From G963662905 sp963676725 (GTDB lineage Bacteria; Bacteroidota; Bacteroidia; Bacteroidales; WRLA01), in the NCBI GenBank assembly GCA_963676725.1, contig OY781463.1, positions 2,046,001 through 2,110,000 on the forward strand: a stretch of 64,000 nucleotides of DNA, read 5' to 3'. A program made the position numbers and the translations under genes. The notes below the pieces were generated by a model, which had not been told where the DNA came from, made no database searches, and worked only from the letters and a program-made list of their open reading frames with translations. Positions 44,266-52,342 of this stretch are shown here, piece by piece (positions within the stretch are counted from its first letter, which is position 1; the number at the start of each line of letters is the position of its first letter).

Positions 44266-44943
44266 TTAATAATTCGTTTGCTCCATTACAAGCTGGCCGT
44301 CAAGTAAATTGATAACGCGATGAGCATAAGCAGAATCTCGGCTACTATGTGTTACCATTACAATTGTTGCCCCTTCCTCATTGAGTTCTGAGAGTAGATT
44401 CATTACTTCAACGCCATTTTTGGAATCTAAGTTTCCGGTGGGTTCATCTGCAAGTATAAGGCCGGGATTCGCTATTACAGCTCGTGCAATTGCAACCCTT
44501 TGCTGCTGTCCACCAGATAATTGCTGAGGAAAATGCTTGGCGCGATGTCCAATTTTCATTCTCTTCAGTACATCAGCAACTTTCTTGGCTCGTTCGCTTG
44601 CCTTCATTTTTAAATACAATAAGGGCAGCTCTACATTATCATACACATTGAGCTGATCAATCAGGTTAAAACTCTGAAAAATGAACCCTATATTCCCTTT
44701 ACGAAAGTCTGTGCGGTCTTTTTCTTTCAACTTACTAAGCTCGGTTCCATCAAAAGCATACAAACCTTCTGTGGGATTGTCCAGGAGGCCAATAATATTA
44801 AGAAGTGTTGATTTTCCACAACCTGATGGCCCCATAACCGCCACAAACTCCCCTTTTTCTACATGGAGGTCTATATTATGTAAAGCGTAGGTTTCCACCT
44901 CTTCAGTTCGAAATATCTTACTTAATTTTTCTGTCTTTATCAT
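44266..44943 (-). CDS. ABC transporter ATP-binding protein (MacB/LolD type)
   Basis: 225 residues, the usual length. Walker A GPSGCGKST (about 39-47), Q-loop GFIFQSFNLID, signature LSGGQQQRVAIARA, Walker B LILADEPTGNLD and H-loop MVTHSS are all present. It partners the permease at 41876-44224. It is divergent from a sigma-54-type regulator and kinase, which probably control it. Confidence 0.95.
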   Translation of the reverse strand: MIKTEKLSKIFRTEEVETYALHNIDLHVEKGEFVAVMGPSGCGKSTLLNIIGLLDNPTEGLYAFDGTELSKLKEKDRTDFRKGNIGFIFQSFNLIDQLNVYDNVELPLLYLKMKASERAKKVADVLKRMKIGHRAKHFPQQLSGGQQQRVAIARAVIANPGLILADEPTGNLDSKNGVEVMNLLSELNEEGATIVMVTHSSRDSAYAHRVINLLDGQLVMEQTNY

Positions 44944-45290
44944 TTTCTATTTCTTTTATTATTTATTCTAAGTTATATTCCCTTATTAAAATTTCCAATC
45001 GATCTTCCACAATACAAAACCTACTATCTCGGCATTTGAATCTTTTCAGACTATAAAAAATTTATTTTGTGGATGAACATTCGTTGGTAACATTCTTAAG
45101 CACATGAACATCACTCCTATTCCAAAATATCCAATGTCTATGCCGAAAGATGTTATATACTGACTATCAATAGTATATCTGTTTTTCAGACAAAAATCAA
45201 AATATTAACTGTAAAATAATTTGACAATGAGTGTATAATTAATGTACTATTCGCTAACTTCGTATAGTCCAACAGAAAGACCAATAAACA
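44944..45290. other. Divergent promoter region between the ABC exporter and its regulator
   Basis: 347 bases, A/T-rich, without an ORF. It should carry the promoters of both operons. I looked for a sigma-54 site (TTGGCAC-N5-TTGC) on both strands and found no good match, and no exact TAnnTTTG element. Confidence 0.35.
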
Positions 45291-46655
45291 ATGAAAGGTA
45301 AAATTCTCATCCTTGATGATAATAAAAGTGTACTTACGGCTCTTGAAATGCTTCTTCAAACAGAATTTGAAAGTGTTGTCACTTTAGCTAATCCCGTTAG
45401 CCTGCTTTCCCTCATCAAGCAGCATCATATAGATGTTGTATTACTCGACATGAATTTTAAAGCGGGTATTAATAATGGGAATGAAGGAATTTATTGGTTG
45501 AATGAAATTCAGAAATTTGATTCAACAATTAGCGTAGTCATGATAACTGCCTATGGGGATGTTGAACTTGCGGTAAAAGCAGTAAAAAAAGGTGCCTTTG
45601 ATTTTATTTTAAAACCATGGGATAATAACAAACTCATCTCTACCCTAAAGGCTGCCATGATGCTAAGAAAAAGCAGAATTGAAAATATCTCATTGAAGAA
45701 TGCAACAGTCGCATTGAAACAAGAGCTGAAACCAAAGGCACAAGCGATTATCGGACAATCGCTTCCAATGAAGGCAGTGATGGATATTGTTCAAAAAGTG
45801 GCAGGAACAGAAGCCAATATTTTTATCACCGGAGAAAATGGGACCGGAAAAGAATTAATTGCCCGGGAAATTCATAAATATTCAAAAAGAAGCAATGAGC
45901 TTATGCTGAGTGTTGATATGGGATCCATTAGCGAAACACTTTTCGAAAGCGAACTTTTCGGACACTTAAAAGGCTCATTTACAGATGCAAACGAAGAAAG
46001 AATCGGAAAATTTGAAGCTGCAAATAAGGGCAGTATTTTTCTTGATGAAATTGGAAATCTCTCCTTATCAATGCAGGCGAAAATCCTGAGTGTTTTGCAA
46101 AACAGAAGTATCACAAAATTAGGGAGCAATACGCCCCTTTTCATCGACGTCAGGTTAATTTCAGCCACCAATAAAAACCTGAATGCAATGATAAAAAATG
46201 GCCTTTTTAGGGAAGATTTGCTCTACCGAATAAATACGATAACCATCGAATTGCCTCCTTTAAGGGATCGAGGAAATGATATTTTGTTGCTTGCCGATTA
46301 TTATTTGCTGAAATATTCTGCTAAATACAATAAAAATGGATTAAAAATTAATCAATTAGCAAAACAAAAATTACTAAACTACTCATGGCCAGGAAATGTG
46401 AGAGAGCTGCAGCATAGTATCGAAAAGGCCGTGATTATGGCCGATGGTACTGTGCTCAATGCATCGAGTTTTAATTTAATCGATACTATGACCGACCAAA
46501 GCCTGAATCTGCAAAATACCACCATCGAAGAAATGGAAAAAGCAATGATACTGGCAAGCATAAAAAATGAAAAGGGAAATATGAGTGCTGTGGCAAAACA
46601 TCTGGGAATCACCCGCCAAACACTTTACAATAAATTAAAGAAATATGATATTTAG
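45291..46655 (+). CDS. Sigma-54-dependent NtrC-family response regulator
   Basis: 454 residues. Receiver domain (about 1-125; ILILDDNKSV, VVLLDMNFKAG, MITAYGDVE, LKPWDNNK), AAA+ domain (about 155-385) with Walker A GENGTGKE, Walker B GSIFLDEIGN and the sigma-54 contact loop reading GSFTDA instead of GAFTGA, a variant also known in this phylum. A Fis-type helix-turn-helix ends the protein (MSAVAKHLGITRQTLYNKL). The kinase gene starts 26 bases downstream, making a two-component pair. The divergent ABC exporter is the likely target. Confidence 0.93.
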   Translation: MKGKILILDDNKSVLTALEMLLQTEFESVVTLANPVSLLSLIKQHHIDVVLLDMNFKAGINNGNEGIYWLNEIQKFDSTISVVMITAYGDVELAVKAVKKGAFDFILKPWDNNKLISTLKAAMMLRKSRIENISLKNATVALKQELKPKAQAIIGQSLPMKAVMDIVQKVAGTEANIFITGENGTGKELIAREIHKYSKRSNELMLSVDMGSISETLFESELFGHLKGSFTDANEERIGKFEAANKGSIFLDEIGNLSLSMQAKILSVLQNRSITKLGSNTPLFIDVRLISATNKNLNAMIKNGLFREDLLYRINTITIELPPLRDRGNDILLLADYYLLKYSAKYNKNGLKINQLAKQKLLNYSWPGNVRELQHSIEKAVIMADGTVLNASSFNLIDTMTDQSLNLQNTTIEEMEKAMILASIKNEKGNMSAVAKHLGITRQTLYNKLKKYDI

Positions 46656-46681
46656 AAGGAACAGCTTAAGCATTTAAAACC

Positions 46682-48037
46682 ATGATCTACAAACATTTCA
46701 ATAAGGCAATCATTATCCGTTTAATACTCCTCGTATTCCTGTCAATGGCGGTTTCCTATTTAATATTTACCGATCATAATTACTTGGGAAGCCTTCTTCC
46801 TTTAGGACTATTGTTCATCGCAATCATCAATATTGTCCAATATCTCAACAAAATAAACCAATGGATTGCATTTTTTCTACTTGGCATCGAAAACGAAGAT
46901 ACCAGCCTAAAAGCCCCTTCAAAAAGTGGCAACAAAGCAATTGATGATATTTATACCGGAATAAACCGGCTTAATGAGCTTTTCCAGCAAACCAAGATCG
47001 AAATAAGTACTCAGGAACAATATTTCCGTACGGTAATCAATCAATCAGCGACAGGATTATTTTCAATCAATGAAAGAGGCCGGATTATAAATATTAATCC
47101 TGCTGCAATAAAACTGAGCGGTTTGCAAGACCAACAGCATATCAATGCATTATTGGATATTGATACTGCATTGCCCGTTTTCATTATGCAGCCTCTTGAT
47201 AAGTTGAGCCAGCAATCCGCTATATTTGAAAATAAATATGGGCAAAAATTATTATTTAAATTATCGGAAATCAAAAATCAAGAAGAGAAAATCAGGCTCG
47301 TTGCTGTGAGCGATATAACCAAGGAACTCGACAATGGAGAAGTTGACGCATGGATAAAATTAGCTCGGACATTGTCGCACGAAATCATGAACAATATTGC
47401 TCCGGTTACTACATTGTCTCAGGTGATTTCAAACTATTTCATCAAAGAAAACAAAACGATCGACATCAGTGATCTGGAACCCAAAACAATATCAAATACC
47501 GTAAAAGGGCTAAAAGTTATTGAAGAAAGAAGCGTTGGACTAATGAGTTTTGTCGATAATTACCGCAAATTCACCAAACTCCCCTCGCCCAAATATGCAA
47601 TGGCGGATTTATCTGAAATTATTGAAAACAGCTTATTGGCAGCCAGCACCTATTATGGATTTGATAAAGTAAAACTCGAAAAAACAATACCCACCCGCTG
47701 CATTGTATCCACCGATGAAAAGCTTTTATCCCAGGTAGTACTAAATCTACTAAAAAACGCATGTGAAGCCTTGCAAATAACTGATAAACATTCCCTTAAA
47801 TTACAGATCAAACTTATAAAAACGGAGATAAATGCGCGTATAGAAATCAGCAATAACGGCCCTCATATTCCGGCTGAAATAAGAGAACAAATTTTTATCC
47901 CTTTTTACACTACAAAGGAAAAAGGATCTGGTGTTGGGCTCAGTCTCAGCAAACAAATTATGCTTAAAATGCAAGGTGATGTTATTCTAAACGCGAGGAA
48001 AGAGAATCTTACAACATTCACAATATTAATAAATTGA
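46682..48037 (+). CDS. NtrB/NtrY-like sensor histidine kinase
   Basis: 451 residues. Two TM helices (about 10-28 and 33-53) with almost no periplasmic loop are followed by a coiled linker and a PAS domain (about 105-215; ATGLFSINERGRIININPAA). HisKA has ARTLSHEIMNNIAPVTTL (His about 235). HATPase has NLLKNACEAL, NGPHIPAEI and GSGVGLSLSKQIML. It is the cognate kinase of the regulator at 45291. The short loop suggests sensing in the membrane or by contact with the transporter. Confidence 0.93.
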   Translation: MIYKHFNKAIIIRLILLVFLSMAVSYLIFTDHNYLGSLLPLGLLFIAIINIVQYLNKINQWIAFFLLGIENEDTSLKAPSKSGNKAIDDIYTGINRLNELFQQTKIEISTQEQYFRTVINQSATGLFSINERGRIININPAAIKLSGLQDQQHINALLDIDTALPVFIMQPLDKLSQQSAIFENKYGQKLLFKLSEIKNQEEKIRLVAVSDITKELDNGEVDAWIKLARTLSHEIMNNIAPVTTLSQVISNYFIKENKTIDISDLEPKTISNTVKGLKVIEERSVGLMSFVDNYRKFTKLPSPKYAMADLSEIIENSLLAASTYYGFDKVKLEKTIPTRCIVSTDEKLLSQVVLNLLKNACEALQITDKHSLKLQIKLIKTEINARIEISNNGPHIPAEIREQIFIPFYTTKEKGSGVGLSLSKQIMLKMQGDVILNARKENLTTFTILIN

Positions 48038-48076
48038 AGCTTGTGTAATTCGCTTATTATAACCAGTTTTTATTCC

Positions 48077-48523
48077 TTACAAATTGTAAATAAGTGTTTT
48101 AATTTCTTTTTTAAGTCTTTTGTGAGCAAAAAATCTTGTAAGATAATTCATTCCAAATAACCAAAAAAATATAAATATTGGAATCATAGAGTCTATTTGA
48201 GGTTGAGAAACGAAAAAAAATGGAATTGATATCAATAGCACAACAAGAAACATGATAAAGGTGTATGACTTAATTTTAATGATAATGTTATCGTCTGTGA
48301 TTTTTATTTTAATCTTTCCGTTATCGATGAAATCTTTTCGTCTCAACAAAACCGTTAAATCATTTTTATGAAAAAATAATGAATTATTAGTTTTACTATA
48401 ATATCCAAAGCCTAAAGCTACTAAGTAATCGTCAATATGATTAATTAAATATTTCTCAGATGATATATTTACATTTTTAACTTTTATCACAATCTTATTA
48501 TCTATTGAGATAGGGAATGGCAT
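48077..48523 (-). CDS. Hypothetical two-TM protein
   Basis: 148 residues. A polar N-terminal domain (about 1-88; HIDDYLVALGFGYYSKTNN) precedes two TM helices (about 90-106 and 113-132) and a basic tail (RFFAHKRLKKEIKT). I do not recognise the family. It begins 37 bases inside the DNA that adjoined the attC-like structure before the IS1182 insertion, so it may have been the second cassette behind the DUF1254 gene. It converges on the kinase at 48037. Confidence 0.6.
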   Translation of the reverse strand: MPFPISIDNKIVIKVKNVNISSEKYLINHIDDYLVALGFGYYSKTNNSLFFHKNDLTVLLRRKDFIDNGKIKIKITDDNIIIKIKSYTFIMFLVVLLISIPFFFVSQPQIDSMIPIFIFFWLFGMNYLTRFFAHKRLKKEIKTLIYNL

Positions 48524-48563
48524 AATTTATAGTGTGTTTGTTCTTTGCACATAAACGGCAGTC

Positions 48564-50236
48564 TGTCTTAAAACCTCCGTTCTCTTTTAAATTGTACCTA
48601 AATACGGCATAAATTTAGCAAATATTTGCGTTCTAAGGGCATTTGTTTTTCGATACCTTTGGGCAGCAATGCTTTTTATCCTTCGGCAAAATACGTGTCT
48701 GGAAGCCAAAACAAAGGCTATTTGAACAGATAAAGCAATAAGGTATTGCTTAAATACATGAATGCCAAGAATATTCATAATTCGACGTAAATTATAAGCA
48801 ATAAATATAAATCCTACATCCGCCGAGGCGCGTTGTTTGCTGCGTTTGGTCATTATGTAGCTAAATCCCCATTGTCGCTTGATGGTGCCGTATGGGTGTT
48901 CCACAATTGCCTGTCGTCGGCGGTAGTAATCCAGGTTTTTCTCTATGTTTTCCTTATTTGTATTTATATGCTCTTGATATTCAGATCGTTGTATTGCCTT
49001 GCCGTATTTAGCCTTAGAGCATTTATCTTTTACCGGACAGCCTAGGCATTGGCGGCTTGTATAACGCTTAAATTGATAGGTTTTCGCCTGATGCCATTTG
49101 CCTGTTGTGTGCATCTCATGGCCTTGCGGACAATGATAACAGTCCTTGTCTTTATCATATCGAAAGTGTTCTACATTGTAGTGAGGATCGGGGGCATTGG
49201 CCGCTACTTTAGGAATGGCAACCAGTACATTTATACCTAAATCGTGGGCGGTTTGAAACTCGCTGCCAGTATGGTAGCCTTTATCGTAGAGGGCGGTAAA
49301 ATTATTGTGGCCAATGATGCTTTTACTGCGGTGGAGCATATCGCCCATTGCTTTGCTGTCGTTTTCATTGGTCACTTTATAATCGATGGGGATCATATGG
49401 GCTGAATCGACCGTTGTTTGTACATTGTAGGCTACTTCGGTGATATTGTTGCGGGTGATCATTTGCCTGCTTTCCGGATCGCTTGTGGATACCTGGGTTT
49501 CGCCGGATTCTTCTAATTGGTGTTCTATATCATGGTAGAATTGCTTGCGCTCTTTGTGTTTCTCAATCTCTTGCTGTATCAGCGCTTGATTGTCCCCATC
49601 AGCTTCGGCCAACTGCTCCTGGTAGGTAGCAAGTTTGTTGTCGATATAGGTCAAATGGCGCTCAATCTTTTTTGCATTATAATTGGTCTTCTTGGAATTC
49701 TGTGCCCGGAGTTTGGTGCTGTCTCCGGCAAGCAGTTTCCCGCCGATTAGTTCTAAGTTCTTGGCTATGCATACCGTGGCACGAAACACATTCTTTATGG
49801 CTTTGGAATGGTCGCGACGGAAGTTGGAAATGGTATTATGGTCGGGCTTTAGGCCTTTAAGCAACCAAATCACTTCGATGTTCCGTGTGCATTCTTTTTC
49901 GAGCTCACGTGAGGAGCGTGTTCTGTTCAGGTAGCCATAAATAAAGAGTTTTAGAAGGTCTTTGGGATGATAAGCAGGTCTTCCGTTCTCCACAAAATCT
50001 ACACGAAAGCCCATTTCTGATAATTCAAGGCTGTCTACAAAAAGATCAATAATCCGCACCTCATGATCTTTATGGATAGATTCATCCAAAGAAATGGGGA
50101 AAATTGATACTTGGTTTCGATCTTTTCCTATCATGTATTTCATGCTATGAATATACTAATAAATAAGCATTTATAGCTGTTGATAAGTCGGAATGTTATC
50201 AACAATTTTGAGGGAAAGTTTTGGGGTTTTTAGACA
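48564..50236 (-). mobile_element. Intact IS1182-family insertion sequence
   Basis: About 1673 bp. Terminal inverted repeats TGTCTTAAAACCTCC (48564-48578) and GGGGTTTTTAGACA (50223-50236) match imperfectly. CAGTCTG occurs at both boundaries (48559-48565 and 50235-50241), so the target duplication is short and its limits are ambiguous (GTC is outside both ends). The one transposase gene is full-length, so the element may be active. Confidence 0.85.
48587..50143 (-). CDS. IS1182-family transposase
   Basis: 518 residues. The N-terminal part (GKDRNQVSIFPISLDE, NGRPAYHPKDLLKLFIYGY, LKPDHNTISNFRRDH) is the DUF772-type region. The catalytic part has LLAGDSTKLRAQNSKK (first Asp), ALYDKGYHTGSEF (second Asp) and QAIVEHPYGTIKRQWGFSY (Glu). 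A Cys-containing strand (YTSRQCLGCPVKDKCSKA) is also typical. It appears complete and uninterrupted. Confidence 0.95.
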   Translation of the reverse strand: MKYMIGKDRNQVSIFPISLDESIHKDHEVRIIDLFVDSLELSEMGFRVDFVENGRPAYHPKDLLKLFIYGYLNRTRSSRELEKECTRNIEVIWLLKGLKPDHNTISNFRRDHSKAIKNVFRATVCIAKNLELIGGKLLAGDSTKLRAQNSKKTNYNAKKIERHLTYIDNKLATYQEQLAEADGDNQALIQQEIEKHKERKQFYHDIEHQLEESGETQVSTSDPESRQMITRNNITEVAYNVQTTVDSAHMIPIDYKVTNENDSKAMGDMLHRSKSIIGHNNFTALYDKGYHTGSEFQTAHDLGINVLVAIPKVAANAPDPHYNVEHFRYDKDKDCYHCPQGHEMHTTGKWHQAKTYQFKRYTSRQCLGCPVKDKCSKAKYGKAIQRSEYQEHINTNKENIEKNLDYYRRRQAIVEHPYGTIKRQWGFSYIMTKRSKQRASADVGFIFIAYNLRRIMNILGIHVFKQYLIALSVQIAFVLASRHVFCRRIKSIAAQRYRKTNALRTQIFAKFMPYLGTI

Positions 50237-50434
50237 GTCTGACGGCGCGCATATGAAACGTAAGGGGTTTAATGAATTTACTTATTAAGCTTGCACTGAG
50301 CCAAAACTACGTTTTAACACAAATTTAAATGAGTTAACAAAACCGTCAAAACGTAGTTTTGGCGGAGATGATTAAACGCACAAACCTTTCATAAACCATT
50401 GAGTCCCTTATGTTTTATGATGCATTGTTAGCCC
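50237..50434 (-). repeat. attC-like nested inverted repeat after the DUF1254 gene
   Basis: On the minus strand, right after the TAG stop, comes GGGCTAACAATGC. Outer arms GCATCATAAAACATAAGGG (50405-50423) and CCCTTACGTTTCATATGC (50249-50266) pair with few mismatches. An inner 16-bp perfect inverted repeat GCCAAAACTACGTTTT lies at 50300-50315 and 50348-50363. The far edge reads GCGCCGTCAGAC and is joined to the IS1182 end. Length, position directly behind a stop codon, GCTAAC-type edge and long imperfect pairing resemble integron attC sites; the canonical 7-bp core boxes are not exact. Confidence 0.6.
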
Positions 50435-51966
50435 TAGTTGTTATTAGCAATAAGTTCAATTTCTCCAGGTTTCCAAGTCTTATCAAACCAAGGTTCAAGA
50501 GGACCATATATTCTAAGAATTACAAACCAACCCTTATTCTCAATTGTTTGTATCCAGTTCTTTTCTTTTCCTTCAGGTGGCTTTGGTCCAAAATATAAAT
50601 CTACCGAACCATCACTGTTTTTATCTAAATTGCTTAGTTCACTATTCAAACTTGGGAAAGGATTATCAGTTTCAAGCATACTTCGAGTTTGTGGGTCATA
50701 AACTACAATTGACCAATAATCTTTTATTGGTGGGTTAGCTGGAATATTAAGCTTGTAATTATTTGAGCCATCTAAATACTGTCCTTGACTATCTTTATAT
50801 GTTGCAGCATATTGGGAACCTATTCCAACCATTTTAACTTCCATAGCGGGTGTGACAGCTGTTGCTATGTAATGAAAAAGAGTGCGTCCGTCAAGCTCGC
50901 GAGCATTATTTATTTGAAATTTATATCCACCTAAAAATGCAATTGTCCAATAACTATCAGGATAAATATAAATATCTTTATTTCGTGGACTAAACGAAAT
51001 AGCTCTTGCGGTAGCATTACCTACTTTTATGGCATCATCAAGGATTAACTTTAATCGTGTGTCAGGATTAAACTCTTTACCTTTTTCAATACCAATAGAT
51101 TTAAATAAGCCTAAAATTTGAGGTTCAAATGCTTCTGATGGTTCATATTGAATTACTTCATTCAACTCTTCATAAAACTTAAAATCATTTGCATGTACGG
51201 TGTTAAATCTTTTTCCTGACAAATCTATAAACACAGGCTCTGGTGGATTTTCGACCTGACTGAGTAAGTACATATTCGTATTTGCTTTTATACTTTTAAC
51301 CGAGGCTTTTGGAGTACCATTTTCTAGAAATCCTCTCCAAAAGATAACATTTTGATAAGTCGGAGATCGTACAACAAAGTAGCCATCAGGAATATCTCCT
51401 TTGTAATTTGGAGGAAGCACCAAGAATTTCCCACCCTGTCCACGGTCAGGACCCGCATTTCCTAAATCAGTAACATATCTAAAAAACATATCGTTAATCA
51501 TACCTAATGTATTTGGTGGGCTTTCAACTACAATAGGTCCATTTTTCAAATCAAAATGGCTAATAGCGTAAACAGATTCGGTATTAGGAGTTAAGAATAT
51601 TGATTTTGAATCCATAAGATTTTCAAAAATCCCAAAATCACCAAGTTTTTTTACACCTGCTTCTTTAAATCCATCTAGTATAGCTTGCATTGATGCAGCT
51701 GGAATCCCATTAAGAAAAGTTTCAATACCACGATTAAAGTCTAAATTATCATATACTTTTCGAACCGTTTCTTCTGATGGATAACCATCAAAATAACTTA
51801 GAGTTCCAAGCCTTTCCGATTCTACTACCGACGGTGTTACTATATGTTTTTTTATCGGTTCAATTTCCGAAGTTTCAGAGTTTGAACTTTTTTTCTCCTG
51901 ATTATTACACGAGCAAAGCACGAGAATCAAGAAGAGTACTGTTAGTTTGTTGAATTTAGTTTTCAT
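50434..51966 (-). CDS. DUF1254/DUF1214 lipoprotein
   Basis: 510 residues. The signal FLILVLCSC (Cys about 18-20) marks a lipoprotein. Residues about 75-215 are DUF1254 (SKSIFLTPNTESVYAISHF, TLGMINDMFFRYVTDLG) and the C-terminal ~130 residues are DUF1214 (YKLNIPANPPIKDYWSIVVYD, WFVILRIYGPLEPW). These two-domain proteins are widespread, are often on accessory DNA and have no established role. The gene is a lone unit: promoter-leader repeat A2 ends 52 bases before its start, and the attC-like repeat begins at its stop codon. Confidence 0.85.
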   Translation of the reverse strand: MKTKFNKLTVLFLILVLCSCNNQEKKSSNSETSEIEPIKKHIVTPSVVESERLGTLSYFDGYPSEETVRKVYDNLDFNRGIETFLNGIPAASMQAILDGFKEAGVKKLGDFGIFENLMDSKSIFLTPNTESVYAISHFDLKNGPIVVESPPNTLGMINDMFFRYVTDLGNAGPDRGQGGKFLVLPPNYKGDIPDGYFVVRSPTYQNVIFWRGFLENGTPKASVKSIKANTNMYLLSQVENPPEPVFIDLSGKRFNTVHANDFKFYEELNEVIQYEPSEAFEPQILGLFKSIGIEKGKEFNPDTRLKLILDDAIKVGNATARAISFSPRNKDIYIYPDSYWTIAFLGGYKFQINNARELDGRTLFHYIATAVTPAMEVKMVGIGSQYAATYKDSQGQYLDGSNNYKLNIPANPPIKDYWSIVVYDPQTRSMLETDNPFPSLNSELSNLDKNSDGSVDLYFGPKPPEGKEKNWIQTIENKGWFVILRIYGPLEPWFDKTWKPGEIELIANNN

Positions 51967-52018
51967 AATATCTCAATTTTTAAGGTTATGTCAGAATCTT
52001 GTCTTCGCCAATTAGGGC

Positions 52019-52203
52019 TAACTACTGTGTATAAGACACCCCTATTACCAATAGTTCCGCTTTATACGAAAGCAGCTTATTTGTAATATGCTTTCAATCA
52101 ACGAAATAACTCATTTGGCTTTGAGGCTTCATTTTGTTTCATTGCAAATTTTGATACAAATATAAATAATCAGTTCTGATTCACAATTTTATCTAATGAA
52201 ATC
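52019..52203 (-). promoter_or_regulatory. Promoter-leader repeat A, copy 2 (before the DUF1254 gene)
   Basis: On the minus strand: GATTTCATTAGAT, -33 TTG (52184-52186), 19 bases, -7 TATATTTG (52157-52164), then ATGAAGCCTCAAAG opening a 12-codon leader ORF, TATTGGTAATAGGGG, and AGTAGTTA. After GTAGTTA it continues GCCC and is unlike copy 1. The 2 kb and longer flanks of the two copies are unrelated except for this block. Confidence 0.85.
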
Positions 52204-52342
52204 ATGAATATTTTGATTTCTCCTCTCTCCGATCGTGCCATTGACACATAATTTTGTTTAGATAAAGGCAGCGTATCTCATTTTAAAATACTTATAAATC
52301 AGGCTAATTTTAATTCGCTTTAATTGTAGCTGTACAATATGA

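Noticed and set aside
50300..50363. Transcription terminator for the DUF1254 gene
   Set aside because: The 16-bp inverted repeat has a 32-base loop and no T run, unlike the clear terminators elsewhere in the window; an attC-like or MITE-like structure fits better.
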